Shown in pieces: positions 1 through 8,779 of a stretch of 42,012 bases of DNA. The position numbers were made by a program, and so were the translations under genes. Source of the stretch: Candidatus Thermoplasmatota archaeon (GTDB lineage: Archaea > Thermoplasmatota > SW-10-69-26 > JACQPN01 > JAIVGT01); assembly GCA_035541015.1 (NCBI GenBank), contig DATLFM010000075.1, positions 1 through 42,012 on the forward strand. Direction: 5' to 3'. The first letter of the stretch is position 1; each line of letters starts with the position of its first letter. A model generated the notes under the pieces. The model made no database searches. It saw only the letters and a list, made by a program, of their open reading frames with translations, and was not told the origin of the DNA.

Positions 1-2
1 GT

Positions 3-83
3 GTGGCTCGTCACACGAACCCGCAGGGCTGGGAGAAGACGATCCGCGGGATCGCGGACAAGTACCTCGTGAAGGAAGTCTGA
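3..83 (+). CDS. C-terminal end of an unidentified protein (partial)
   Basis: An open frame enters from the left edge and ends at TGA, giving 26 residues that finish GIADKYLVKEV. The Gly-Trp-Glu followed by a helix resembles the C-terminal helix of SRPBCC/AHSA1-type proteins, but the fragment is too short to assign. Terminal Lys and Glu residues and a strong hairpin 12 nt past the stop support a real gene end. The function is unknown from this window. Confidence 0.5.
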   Translation: MARHTNPQGWEKTIRGIADKYLVKEV

Positions 84-95
84 GAAAGAAAAAAG

Positions 96-117
96 GGAAG
101 CGGCGAGGGCCGCTTCC
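96..117 (+). terminator. Hairpin after the left-edge gene
   Basis: A perfect 9-bp stem (GGAAGCGGC / GCCGCTTCC) with loop GAGG begins 12 nt after the stop codon at 83 and follows an A-rich stretch. There is no T-tract after it, so it could be a 3'-end stabiliser as easily as a terminator. The rest of 84-191 shows no gene. Confidence 0.5.
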
Positions 118-191
118 GGCGGCTGCGCGCCATTGGAAGAGGCGGGGGCCGGCGCAGAGGTGGCTAAGGAGGCCCCGGCGGCCGCGGCATG

Positions 192-860
192 TTAGGACCC
201 AAGGGGCCCCGGGTTCGGCCGCCGCGCGTGCGCCATGAGCATTGCCAAGTCGTGCCGCAGCTTCTCGTCCGCAGCGCCGATGCGCGGTTCCAGACGTCCG
301 CCGATCAAGAGCACGGCCGTGGGGTCGGGCCACAGGCGGACCCGGCGGCCTTCGGAGCGCTCCTCGACGAGCTTCGCGCTTGCGAGCTTGCGCAGATGCC
401 AACGCACGCTTGGACCCGACGCTTGGGTCCGGCGGCAAAGGTCACCAAAGGAAACGCCCGGCTCGTCAAGGATGGCGGCTAGGACGACCGTCGCCCGCGT
501 CCGAAGCAACGCCAGGAGGGCCCGGTCCTCGGGAAGGAATCCGGAACCGGAGGCGTAGCAGGCCGAAGCGTAGCGCCCCCGCACCAAGACAATGTGACCC
601 TCCCGCTCCAGTCGGCCCAAATGGTAGGCGGCCGTCGCATGGGCGACGCCACAGTTGCGGGCAACGGCGCCCACGGAAAGGCCGGGGCGGCTGCAGACGG
701 TCTCGTAAATGTTGCGCCGCGTCCGCGCCGCCAGGACGCCCGCAACGGGAGCGCGATGGAAAAGCGGGATCATCAGGACAGCCTGCGCCAGGGGCTCGGC
801 AGCGAGAAAGAGCGCAAGGCATGCAGCCAAGCCGAAGAACGGAATCCACCGTTCGTGCAT
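192..860 (-). CDS. Membrane-anchored protein with two winged-helix domains
   Basis: The 222-residue product starts with a hydrophobic helix (about residues 7-33), followed by two tandem winged-helix DNA-binding domains at about 45-100 and 122-178. Each has the ArsR/MarR-like recognition pattern: 'VAHATAAYHLGRLEREG' in the first and 'SVRWHLRKLASAKLVEE' in the second. The ATG at 860 is preferred over an in-frame start at 1046 because the membrane helix begins there and a GGAG sits just upstream. Membrane-tethered wHTH proteins are common in Thermoplasmatota and Halobacteria and are taken to be regulators. No sensor domain is visible. It is divergent from another membrane wHTH gene, with a shared promoter motif between them. 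Target genes are unknown. Confidence 0.75.
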   Translation of the reverse strand: MHERWIPFFGLAACLALFLAAEPLAQAVLMIPLFHRAPVAGVLAARTRRNIYETVCSRPGLSVGAVARNCGVAHATAAYHLGRLEREGHIVLVRGRYASACYASGSGFLPEDRALLALLRTRATVVLAAILDEPGVSFGDLCRRTQASGPSVRWHLRKLASAKLVEERSEGRRVRLWPDPTAVLLIGGRLEPRIGAADEKLRHDLAMLMAHARRPNPGPLGS

Positions 861-895
861 CTCCACGCGCCCGCAGACCCGGCCAGGTCTTGTAT

Positions 896-904
896 GGTTT
901 TTCC
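896..904 (-). promoter_or_regulatory. GGAAAAACC promoter-like element
   Basis: On the minus strand GGAAAAACC lies 36-44 nt upstream of the ATG at 860. The same nonamer appears in the opposite orientation at 1051-1059, at a similar distance from the divergent gene. The purine/A-run composition fits a BRE/TATA region or a shared operator. Confidence 0.4.
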
Positions 905-1050
905 CCGATCCGCAAAACGTTCGAGGAACAAACGGAGACGGCCCGAAGCGCCGGCGCTTTTGGACGCGCGCGGGCGGGTGGCCCATTAGAGTCTTTTCCC
1001 CGTTTTCGAGAACGATCCACCGGGCCGACGCGATCCAGCCATCCAATCAC

Positions 1051-1059
1051 GGAAAAACC
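1051..1059 (+). promoter_or_regulatory. GGAAAAACC promoter-like element
   Basis: The plus-strand GGAAAAACC lies 39-47 nt upstream of the ATG at 1098 and mirrors the minus-strand copy at 896-904. Related GGAAAAAA elements precede the exported-protein genes at 8780 and 21961. Confidence 0.4.
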
Positions 1060-1097
1060 TTTCCCAGGAGCCTGGCTACGTGGCATCGGGAGTGGCA

Positions 1098-1271
1098 ATG
1101 TCCGATCGTGCGTTTTGGGAAGGCGCAGCGCGCATCGCGGTCGTAGCGGCGATGGCCGTAGTCGCTTGGCTTGCGTTGGGAACCCTTGCGTTTGCGTTCG
1201 TGGCAGCCGAGGAGTGCATCCCCACGCCCCTTGGCTGCATGCCGCCGGAATCGTGCCTGCCCTACTGCTGA
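1098..1271 (+). CDS. Small membrane protein with a Cys/Pro-rich tail
   Basis: The predicted 57-residue protein has one hydrophobic helix (about 11-36) and a short tail with four cysteines (ECIPTPLGCMPPESCLPYC). The ATG at 1098 follows GGGAGTGG; an upstream in-frame GTG at 1080 is less likely. It ends 2 nt before the start of the signal-peptide wHTH gene, so the two are probably cotranscribed, and it may act with that sensor. No family is recognised. Its small size means coding status rests on the membrane segment, the context and the ribosome-binding-like site. Confidence 0.5.
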   Translation: MSDRAFWEGAARIAVVAAMAVVAWLALGTLAFAFVAAEECIPTPLGCMPPESCLPYC

Positions 1272-1273
1272 CC

Positions 1274-2671
1274 ATGCGCGCCCTCGCCCTTGTCCTGGCC
1301 GTCCTGCCCCTGCTTCCGGCGGCGTCCGCCCTCGAATGGGAGGCCGGAGACCCCACGGATCCCGGAGACGATCGGGTCCGCCTGGAATACGATACGACCA
1401 CGCGGGTCGAGGCAGGCGCCCAAGCGCCCGTGGGCGCGAAGGTGGCGCCGCACGACCTCGCCTTTGAGCACGACGCCGCGCCGGTGGTCCGCGAGGCCGT
1501 TGGCGCCGTTGATTCGTTGTCCCCTGGCACCTTGCGCCAGCGCGCAAGCGTCGGCGAGCGCGAAGTCCAAGGCGCCCCGGGCGAACGAGGAATCTTCCTG
1601 ACCGTGCGCGCCCGGGAGGTCGATCGGCGCGACCTGGGAGCGGGCTTGTGCTGGAACCTCAACGCGTGCCCGCTGCGATGGCCGGACAACCCCTTGTATG
1701 CAACGGACGACCGAAGCGTTCGGGCCTTCCCGAACGATCTTTGGCTGCGCGCGTGGAACACCGACGATTTTGGCGCGGGGGCATTGTCCTACCCGTGCGC
1801 GCGGCTTGAGGGGCGCCCCTGCCCTTACGATCGACAGGAAGCGGCTGGCACCCTCCACAAGAAGACGCCGCGCATCGAAACGCACGTCCGATGGGGCGGC
1901 CTTGATGTGCGATTTTCTTCCCCTGCGGGCCCGGAGCCCGCGTCGGCCGAAACGCCGCCCGGGCGCTCCTTGCGCGACGCTTTGTCCACGCCCGCGGTCC
2001 TGCCGGTGGAGGGGCCCATCGGGCCGATGGCGGCGACCGCTTTGCCCTCGAAGCCCTCTCCCGCTTTGGGGGCGCCGCCGCGGGCGCCAATCGAAACGAA
2101 GGCTCCCGGCCCCGGGCGGTTGCCGGCCATGACCGGGTCGAGCGCTCCCCTGCTGGCCCTCGGATGTGCGGCGGCGCTCTTGGTCGCGTGGATGTTCTCG
2201 CGCATCGCGCACGGCGATGTCCTGGAGTCGCCGGTCCGGCGTCGAATCCTCGCGCTCGTCCGAGCGCGTCCGGGGATCGCCGCCGAGCAGGCGGCACGCC
2301 TGCTGCAAGTCGATCGAACGACTGCGGAGTACCACCTTTGGCGTCTTGCGCGTGCGGGCTTTGTCCGAAGCGCAGGCGCCCGCAGGCATTGGTACGATGC
2401 GGAGCTGTTCGACCGAGACCGGGCGCGTCAGGCGCACGTGGCGGCAAGCCCCCTTGCGCGCGCGCTCCTGGCTCATCTCAGGCTGCAACCGGGCGCGAGC
2501 ATCTCGGAATCGGCGCGGGCGCTCAACGCCTCGCGCGGTGCTGTGTGCACGCTCGCGTCGCGGCTGGAGGACGTCGGGCTGGTCTTCCGGGTGGTGCAGG
2601 GACGGCGTCACCGGCTGTTTCCGTCGCCCAAGGCGAGCGGGGCTGAGGTTCCGCCGGCCGTGGCAGGCTGA
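1274..2671 (+). CDS. Transmembrane sensor-regulator: signal peptide, ectodomain, TM, two wHTH domains
   Basis: The 465-residue product has a signal peptide (1-19), an ectodomain of about 200 residues with four cysteines (C125, C132, C175, C183), a Pro/Ala-rich stalk (about 218-288), a membrane helix (289-308) and two cytoplasmic winged helices (about 318-376 and 392-450). The first winged helix has the recognition stretch 'VDRTTAEYHLWRLARAGF'. This is the layout of a one-component transmembrane regulator: the outside domain senses and the inside domain binds DNA. The ectodomain matches no family I recognise. It sits 2 nt after the small Cys-rich membrane protein and divergent from another membrane wHTH protein. 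The ligand and regulon are unknown. Confidence 0.75.
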   Translation: MRALALVLAVLPLLPAASALEWEAGDPTDPGDDRVRLEYDTTTRVEAGAQAPVGAKVAPHDLAFEHDAAPVVREAVGAVDSLSPGTLRQRASVGEREVQGAPGERGIFLTVRAREVDRRDLGAGLCWNLNACPLRWPDNPLYATDDRSVRAFPNDLWLRAWNTDDFGAGALSYPCARLEGRPCPYDRQEAAGTLHKKTPRIETHVRWGGLDVRFSSPAGPEPASAETPPGRSLRDALSTPAVLPVEGPIGPMAATALPSKPSPALGAPPRAPIETKAPGPGRLPAMTGSSAPLLALGCAAALLVAWMFSRIAHGDVLESPVRRRILALVRARPGIAAEQAARLLQVDRTTAEYHLWRLARAGFVRSAGARRHWYDAELFDRDRARQAHVAASPLARALLAHLRLQPGASISESARALNASRGAVCTLASRLEDVGLVFRVVQGRRHRLFPSPKASGAEVPPAVAG

Positions 2672-2675
2672 CGGC

Positions 2676-4541
2676 CTACCCTCGCACCGTGCGCTCGAAC
2701 TCGTCCACGGGGACCGCAGCGCCGCCGTCGTCGTACAGGCGCGCGATCACGTCCGCGTAGGCGCGATCCATCTCCTTGCGACGGACCTTGAGGGTGGGCG
2801 TGAGCTCGCCGGCTTCCTGGGTGAGCTCGCGCCGCAGCAGCGTGAAGCTCTTGACCGTCTCGTGCCGCGACAGCCGCGCGTTTGCCTCCTCCACGACGCG
2901 CCGGTAGCGCTCGCCCACGCGCGGGTGGGAGACGAGAATGTCGGCGTCGGCTGGAAGGCCTTCGCCCTTGGCCCACTCGAAGAGGCGCTCGAACGCCGGG
3001 ACAAGGAGCGCCACGAGGTGGTTTCGGCCGTTTCCGACGACGACGCTCTGGGCGATCCAGGGCGAGGCATTGAGGGCGTTCTCGACGCCCTGGGGGGCCA
3101 CGTTCTTGCCGTTTGAAAGGACGATGATGTCCTTCTTGCGATCGGTGATCCGCAGGAATCCGTCGGCATCCAGGGTTCCGACGTCGCCTGTCTTGAGCCA
3201 CCGCTTGCCGTCGTCGTCGACCTCGAAGGCGTCTTCGGTGTCCTCCGGCAGGTTCCAGTAGCCGCGCATCACGTTGGGGCCCGAGACGAGGATCTCGCCG
3301 TCGCGGGCGATGCGGACCTCGACGCCGGGGATCGGCTTCCCGACCGTTCCAAAGCGGTAGTTCTGGAAGGTGTTCACGGAGACGACCGGGCTCGCCTCGG
3401 TGAGACCGTAGCCGCCCAGGATCCAAAGGCCCGCGGCCGCGAAGGTCTTCTCGAGATCTTCCGCGAGGGGCGCGCCGCCGGAGACGAAGTACCGAAGGCG
3501 CCCTCCCGTGCGCGCGCGGGTCGTGCGGAACACGAGCCGATCCCAGAGCGCGTGCTGGAGGCGCAGGCCCGGCGGAATCGGCCGTCCTTGCGACGTCCGC
3601 TCCGCGACGGCCATGCCCACGGACAGCGCCCGGTCGAGCGAGGCCTCCCGCCCACGCGCCCGCGCGGCCGCGCGGATGCGGGCCTCCATCTTCTCGTACA
3701 GCCGCGGAACGGCCACCATGACCGTCGGGCGAACCTCCGGGAGGTTGTCGGCAAGCTTGTCGATCGACTCCGCGTAGGCGATGCAGGCGCCCGCGTAGGC
3801 AAGCGCGAAATGGCCCGCCGTTCGCTCGAAGACGTGCGAGAGGGGAAGGAACGAGAGGGCAAGGTCGTCCTCGGAGAGCGGCACGACGGAGAGCGACGCC
3901 TGCACGTTCGACACGAAATTGCCGTGCGTAAGCTCGACGCCCTTGGGCACGCCCGTCGTGCCGGACGTGTAGACGAGGCTTGCGAGGTCCTCGGGCGCGA
4001 CGGCGCGCCAACGCTCCTCGAACGCGCTTGGCGCCTCCGCATCCGCCGCCCGTCCGCGTCGCAGCGCCGCGTCCCAGTCGAGCACGCCCGTTCCAGAGGC
4101 TTTCGCGGCCGCTTCGGACGTTGGCGGACCCCCCGCGGCGACGATCACCTCAAGCCTCGGCCCCAGCGCGCGCAGCCGCGCGGCGTGCCGGGGGGACAGG
4201 GCGAACGCGGCCCGGACGCCGGCGTCCTCCAGGATGTGGAGAAGCTTCTCGTCCGAGTGCGTGTCGTACAGGGGGACCGTAACGAGGCCCGCGTGGAGGA
4301 TCGCGAAGTCCGCGATGGCCCACTCCGGCCCGTTGCGCCCCAGGATGGCGACCCTCTCCCCGGGCGGCAGCCCTTGGGCGCGAAGGAAGGCGCTTGCGTG
4401 CCGCACGTAGGCGCCGTAGCCTTCCCAGGTGATGGTGCGCCAACCCCCCGCGGTGCGTTCCTTCAGGGCGGGCCGCTCGCCGGCGCGCGCGACCGTGTTC
4501 TGGAACATCGAGCAGAGGGTTCCCACGCCCGGTCGGGACAT
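2676..4541 (-). CDS. Long-chain acyl-CoA synthetase (AMP-forming)
   Basis: The roughly 621-residue protein belongs to the ANL adenylation superfamily and activates fatty acids to acyl-AMP and then acyl-CoA. Visible motifs are the P-loop-like YTSGTTGVPKGVELTHGN, the GGYGLTEASP motif, the hinge/adenylate region KTGDVGTLDADGFLRITDRKKD, and the 'NGKNVAPQGVENAL' block typical of FadD/FACS long-chain enzymes. The ATG at 4541 (MSRPGVGTL) is preferred over one 75 nt upstream because the upstream region overlaps the divergent promoter space. In archaea such enzymes serve fatty-acid scavenging or beta-oxidation. It is convergent with the wHTH gene ending at 2671 and divergent from the SAM hydrolase. 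Chain-length preference cannot be read from the sequence. Confidence 0.93.
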   Translation of the reverse strand: MSRPGVGTLCSMFQNTVARAGERPALKERTAGGWRTITWEGYGAYVRHASAFLRAQGLPPGERVAILGRNGPEWAIADFAILHAGLVTVPLYDTHSDEKLLHILEDAGVRAAFALSPRHAARLRALGPRLEVIVAAGGPPTSEAAAKASGTGVLDWDAALRRGRAADAEAPSAFEERWRAVAPEDLASLVYTSGTTGVPKGVELTHGNFVSNVQASLSVVPLSEDDLALSFLPLSHVFERTAGHFALAYAGACIAYAESIDKLADNLPEVRPTVMVAVPRLYEKMEARIRAAARARGREASLDRALSVGMAVAERTSQGRPIPPGLRLQHALWDRLVFRTTRARTGGRLRYFVSGGAPLAEDLEKTFAAAGLWILGGYGLTEASPVVSVNTFQNYRFGTVGKPIPGVEVRIARDGEILVSGPNVMRGYWNLPEDTEDAFEVDDDGKRWLKTGDVGTLDADGFLRITDRKKDIIVLSNGKNVAPQGVENALNASPWIAQSVVVGNGRNHLVALLVPAFERLFEWAKGEGLPADADILVSHPRVGERYRRVVEEANARLSRHETVKSFTLLRRELTQEAGELTPTLKVRRKEMDRAYADVIARLYDDGGAAVPVDEFERTVRG

Positions 4542-4602
4542 CGAACCGGCACGCGCGGGCCCTGCAAAAAGACTTTGCGCCAAGCCCAAGGTTCCAGGCC
4601 CG

Positions 4603-5391
4603 ATGATCACGCTCACGACGGACTTCGGGCAATCGGCCTACGTGGCGGCCATGAAGGGCGTGATCCTGCGGCTTCGGCCCGACGCGCGGGTCGTGGATCT
4701 CACCCACGAGGTCCGCCGCGGGGACGTCCGGCACGGCGCGTTCCTGCTTGCAGCCACGGTCCCGTGGTACCCCCCCGCCGTGCACGTGGCCGTGGTGGAC
4801 CCGGGCGTTGGCGCGGGACGCCGGACGCTCCTTGCCGAGTGCGAGCGCGGACTTCTGCTTGGGCCCGACAACGGGCTCCTGCTTCCCGCCGCGCGCAGGC
4901 TGGGCCTGCTGCGGGTCCGTGAGTTGTCGAACGCCGAGCTTTGGCTCCCTCAGGTGTCCCGAACGTTCCACGGCCGGGACGTGTTCGCGCCGGTGGCGGC
5001 GCGGCTGGACGGGGGGCTTGATCCTTCGGAGGTAGGGCGCGAGGTGGAGTCCTTCGTCGACCTCGACTTCGGCTCGCCGCGCGTCGAAGGAGGGCGCATC
5101 GAGGCCGTCGTCGTGTCCATCGACACCTTCGGGAACGTCGTGACGAACGTTTCGGAGGAAGTCCTCGCCTCGCGCCTCTCGCTTGGCGATTCCCTGCGGA
5201 TCGCGGGGCCTGGGAAGGCTCCGTCCGTGGAGGCGCCCTGGCTTCCAACGTACGGATTTGCAGCCGCCGGCGATCTCCTCGTTCTCGCCGGCTCGGCCGG
5301 ATTCGTCGAAATCGCCGTCAACCAGGGAAGCGCGGCCGACCGCCTGGATCTGCACGAAGGGGACGCGGTGCGGTTCGAGGTCCCGTCATGA
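4603..5391 (+). CDS. S-adenosyl-L-methionine hydrolase (adenosine-forming), DUF62 family
   Basis: The 262-residue enzyme is of the SAM hydroxide adenosyltransferase (DUF62) family, which splits S-adenosylmethionine into adenosine and methionine and is related to fluorinase/chlorinase. It carries the family landmarks TLTTDFG at the N-terminus, VVDPGVG, LGPDNG, FHGRDVF and DTFGNVVTN. The ATG at 4603 gives the usual MITLTTDFG start. The stop overlaps the next start by 4 nt (ATGA), so it is cotranscribed with the secreted propeller gene, though no functional link is evident. A hydrolase is more likely than a halogenase because hydrolases are the widespread archaeal form. Confidence 0.92.
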   Translation: MITLTTDFGQSAYVAAMKGVILRLRPDARVVDLTHEVRRGDVRHGAFLLAATVPWYPPAVHVAVVDPGVGAGRRTLLAECERGLLLGPDNGLLLPAARRLGLLRVRELSNAELWLPQVSRTFHGRDVFAPVAARLDGGLDPSEVGREVESFVDLDFGSPRVEGGRIEAVVVSIDTFGNVVTNVSEEVLASRLSLGDSLRIAGPGKAPSVEAPWLPTYGFAAAGDLLVLAGSAGFVEIAVNQGSAADRLDLHEGDAVRFEVPS

Positions 5392-6845
5392 GGACCGTGC
5401 TCGCGGCTTGGCCGGTCTTCCTGCTTGCGGTTGCGGGGCCGACCTTGGACGCGCAAGCCGCCGACCACGAGGGCGTTGCGATGCGCCTTCCGCAGGTCAC
5501 CGCCTCCGACCTGCAGGCCGTGTCCTGGGCGCCCGACGGGACGATGGCGTGGATCGTGGGCGGCCGCGAAGACGAGCGTCGGAGCGTGGCGACGGTGCTG
5601 TGGACCGACGGGCGCGACGTTCGCGCGGCGCACGACGGCGAGGTGGCCGGCGCGGTCGATCCGTCTCTGCTGGCCGTCGCCTGGCATCCCTCGGGCGGCC
5701 ACGCCATCGCCGTCGGCGCCTGGAACGCGATCCTGCGTCTGGAGCCCCGCGGGCCGCACGGCGTGCGCATCGAGAACCTGTGGGCGGCAAGCGAGTTTGC
5801 AAGCCAGACGTTCGTGGGGCGGGACGCCGCGTGGCGGCCCCAGGGCGACTACGCGCTTCTCCTCGGGAACGGGCTTCTGAAGTGGGACGGCCGGAACTTC
5901 ACCGTCCTTGACAGCGGAAACCAGGTCCGCTTCAACGCGATCGGCTGGCACCCGTCGGGGCGTTATGCGCTCCTCGACACGATCCGCACCGAGCCCGACG
6001 GGAGCCTCTCGCACGGCCGCATCCTCCGGTTCGAGCACGTGCCGCGGGAGGGTTGCCGGAGCCCCTGCTTCACGTTCGAGGGCAACTTTTCCAACGAGGC
6101 CTCGAGCGCCTTTGCCATTTCGTTCTCGCCCCGCGGCGATCGGGCGGTGCTGGGCGGGTTCAACCACACGCCCGTCACGGACGGTTCGGCCGCCCTTGGT
6201 CGCTTTGTCGCCTACGACGGCCAAAGCCTTTCTCCGCTGCCGTTTGCCGTCGGGCGCGACGTTCGAGGCCTCGCATGGCGTCCGGACGGCTCGGGCTTCC
6301 TTGCCGCCGTGAACGGCCCGCCCACGCTCGTGTTCTCGGACGGCGAGGGCGTCGGGCCGCTGTGGGATCGGGGCCACCGCGCCTTCGGCGTGGCGTGGAG
6401 ACCCCAGGGAGACGTGGCCCTCGCGGTTGGGCGCGACGGCCTTGTGCTTCGGCATGCTCCCGTCGCTTCGCCCACGATCACGATCGACGAGCCGCAGGCC
6501 GGAACCGTGCTCGCAGCCTCGGCCTGGGCGCATGGGCTTGCGACCTCGCCAAGCTTCGTCCATCCCGTGGATCGCGTGCTCGTGCGGCTCGACGGCGGCG
6601 CGTGGCAGGAGGCGGCGCTCGAGTTCATCACGGCGACCCAGAGCGCCGCGCGTTGGCGCTTCCTTCTGGATCCTGCGCGCCTTTCGCCCGGCGAGCATCG
6701 GCTGGAGGCCGTCGTCCACTCGGGGGAAAACGTCTCGGAACCCGCCGCGCGCCTCTTTGCCGTTCCCGACCGCTCCGTGGACGCGCCGGCGGCCGGACTC
6801 ATCCTGGCTGCGATGGCCTCGGCGGCTTGGGCCCGTCGCCGCTAG
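5388..6845 (+). CDS. Secreted seven-bladed beta-propeller protein with C-terminal anchor
   Basis: The 485-residue exported protein has a signal peptide (1-24) and then seven repeats of a W-x-P-x-G core, with the Trp or Phe near residues 47, 99, 149, 187, 246, 297 and 337. Each repeat is followed by a hydrophobic strand such as AIAVG or ALAVG, as expected for a seven-bladed WD40-like propeller. An Ig-like domain follows (about 362-460). The protein ends with a hydrophobic stretch plus ARRR, like archaeal C-terminal sorting/anchor tails, but without a canonical PGF motif. Only the fold can be claimed, not a substrate. Its 3' end overlaps the convergent DNA ligase gene by 47 nt. Confidence 0.8.
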   Translation: MRTVLAAWPVFLLAVAGPTLDAQAADHEGVAMRLPQVTASDLQAVSWAPDGTMAWIVGGREDERRSVATVLWTDGRDVRAAHDGEVAGAVDPSLLAVAWHPSGGHAIAVGAWNAILRLEPRGPHGVRIENLWAASEFASQTFVGRDAAWRPQGDYALLLGNGLLKWDGRNFTVLDSGNQVRFNAIGWHPSGRYALLDTIRTEPDGSLSHGRILRFEHVPREGCRSPCFTFEGNFSNEASSAFAISFSPRGDRAVLGGFNHTPVTDGSAALGRFVAYDGQSLSPLPFAVGRDVRGLAWRPDGSGFLAAVNGPPTLVFSDGEGVGPLWDRGHRAFGVAWRPQGDVALAVGRDGLVLRHAPVASPTITIDEPQAGTVLAASAWAHGLATSPSFVHPVDRVLVRLDGGAWQEAALEFITATQSAARWRFLLDPARLSPGEHRLEAVVHSGENVSEPAARLFAVPDRSVDAPAAGLILAAMASAAWARRR

Positions 6846-8667
6846 GTCCCGCCTCGCGCTGGAGGCGATAGAGCGCGAGGATCTCGCCGGTCGTGGTGGC
6901 CTGGTCTGGAAGCTTGTCCGCGCGCCATCGCCCGGTGAAGCGCGGGAAGCGGACGGCAAGGCCGCTTGCCGCGTCGACGACGCCAAAGGCGCACGTGTGG
7001 GTGGGCGAGAGGGAAAGCTCGGCGCCCACCACCTCCGCCACGACGGCGGGCCGGAACCAGACGTCCGCCTCAAGCGCGCTCTTCACGCGAGGATCGCGCG
7101 CGGGGAGGCGATGGGGAGACAGGCGCTCGGGCAAGGCGGCAAGCGTCGCGTCGTCGAAGCCCGTTCCGAGCTTGCAGACGGTTTCGAAGAGGCCCTCCTC
7201 GGGGTTCCAGCAGGCCATGAGGAGCGCCCCGTGCCACCCCGCCCGCCGTCCGCGGCCGGCAAACGCGCCCACGACGACAAGATCGAGGCTGTCAGCAAGC
7301 TCGCTCCGGTAGTCGCGCTTGTACTTGATCCATTGCCATCCCCGCGCGCCCGCGCGGTAGGCGCTGCCGGGGCCAACGGACTTGGCGAGGATGCCCTCCG
7401 CCCCGCCGGCGATCGCGTCGCGGAAGAAGACCTCGAGCGCCTCGTCTTCGCTGGCGAGGACGGCCTTGCTGAACGTGACGCGCTCGCCCGGCGCAAAGGC
7501 GGATTCGAGCCTCTCGCGCCGACGAGGCAGCGGCTCGCCGGCGACCTCCCGGCCGTCCAGGTACAGAAGGTCGAAGAGCACAAGCTGCACGGGGGCGCTT
7601 TCGATGGCCTCGGTCAACCCGTGCTTGCGGCCGCGCCGGACGGAAACCTCCTGGAAGGGTCGGATGTCGCCCTCGGCGTCCACGGCCACGCACTCGCCTT
7701 CGGCGATCGCGGAGGTCCCCCGGAAGGCCGCCCGCAGGGCCTCCACGACGTCGGGGAACTGGTCCGTCACGCGCTCGAGACGGCGCGAGAAGAGCTCGAC
7801 GGAGCCGGCCTCGAGGTGCGCCTGCAGCCGCAGCCCGTCGTACTTGTACTCGGCCAAGCACTCCCCGCCCATCTTGACGAGGATCTCGGAGGTCGAGGAC
7901 AACCGCTCGGCCAGCATGGGACGAACGGGCACGCCAGGCCGCATGCGGATTTCCTCCATGGCCGCAAGGCCGTCCGTCGCCAGGACGCGGGCCACGTGAC
8001 CGAGATCGGGGTGAACGTTGTAGGCGCGCTCGATGGCGGCGTCAGCCGCCTGGAGCTTGGCACGAAGCTCGGGGCCCAGCTCCTCCACCGGGCGCGGCAC
8101 GCGGTCGGGCAACGCGACCATGGCGGCAAGCGCGTCGATCACCGTCAGGTCCGCCACGCCAAGGCGCGCCTTGCCGGCTACGAAGCGAACGAGGTATCGC
8201 GCCTCCAGGGGCGTCGCGGACAAGAGAAGGTCCACGAGGAGCTTCGTCTTGGCCTCGACGCTTCCGGCACCCCCCCGGCGGGCGATCTTCTCGAAGCTCG
8301 CGAAGACGCGCGCGACCGTGAGCTCCTCCGTGAAGAGCGCTTGCTGGCCTCCCCGCGAGGCGCGGTTGCGCTCCGCGGCCTGCTCGGCGGCGAGGCCAAG
8401 GTCGCCGGTCTTGACGTACGCCTGGTCGATCTCGGCTTCCGGGAGGCCCGTGGCAAACGCGACGGAGCGGACCACGAGGCGGTCGGCGAGCCCAAGCTCG
8501 ACCCCCTCGTGCGGCGCGGCGACCTCGCCGAGCAGGAGGTGCACGACCTTGTCGATCTCCGTCGGGTCGGCCTCGGTGAGAAGCTCGGCCAGGACCCGCG
8601 TGATCTCGAGGCGCTTTGCCGTCGCCTCCAGGCGCGCGTAGAATTCGGCCAGACGCCCGTAGCGCAT
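6799..8667 (-). CDS. lig: ATP-dependent DNA ligase
   Basis: The 622-residue enzyme is an archaeal/eukaryotic-type DNA ligase that seals nicks in replication and repair. The N-terminal DNA-binding domain (about 1-240) is followed by the adenylation motif ECLAEYKYDG with nucleophile Lys275. The OB domain follows, with the archaeal C-terminal signature RFPRFTGRW...ATTTGEIL. The ATG at 8667 (MRYGRLAEFY) matches the usual family start; a longer open frame upstream to 8979 runs through the promoter region of the divergent small gene and is not used. The C-terminus ends in a Pro/Ser-rich tail whose codons overlap the propeller gene. Confidence 0.95.
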   Translation of the reverse strand: MRYGRLAEFYARLEATAKRLEITRVLAELLTEADPTEIDKVVHLLLGEVAAPHEGVELGLADRLVVRSVAFATGLPEAEIDQAYVKTGDLGLAAEQAAERNRASRGGQQALFTEELTVARVFASFEKIARRGGAGSVEAKTKLLVDLLLSATPLEARYLVRFVAGKARLGVADLTVIDALAAMVALPDRVPRPVEELGPELRAKLQAADAAIERAYNVHPDLGHVARVLATDGLAAMEEIRMRPGVPVRPMLAERLSSTSEILVKMGGECLAEYKYDGLRLQAHLEAGSVELFSRRLERVTDQFPDVVEALRAAFRGTSAIAEGECVAVDAEGDIRPFQEVSVRRGRKHGLTEAIESAPVQLVLFDLLYLDGREVAGEPLPRRRERLESAFAPGERVTFSKAVLASEDEALEVFFRDAIAGGAEGILAKSVGPGSAYRAGARGWQWIKYKRDYRSELADSLDLVVVGAFAGRGRRAGWHGALLMACWNPEEGLFETVCKLGTGFDDATLAALPERLSPHRLPARDPRVKSALEADVWFRPAVVAEVVGAELSLSPTHTCAFGVVDAASGLAVRFPRFTGRWRADKLPDQATTTGEILALYRLQREAGPSGDGPKPPRPSQPG

Positions 8668-8735
8668 CCGTGCCGAAACGGGGCTCGCAGCCTTGACATT
8701 GCCGCTTGGGAGGCCCCATCCGTCTAGTATGTGGC

Positions 8736-8746
8736 GGAAAAAATTA
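8736..8746 (+). promoter_or_regulatory. GGAAAAAATTA promoter element
   Basis: GGAAAAAATTA lies 34-44 nt upstream of the ATG at 8780 in otherwise GC-rich sequence. It resembles a BRE plus A/T-rich TATA box and the elements at 1051 and 21924. Confidence 0.5.
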
Positions 8747-8779
8747 AGAACCCCCCAGGCCCAGGCAGGCGGGAGATCC

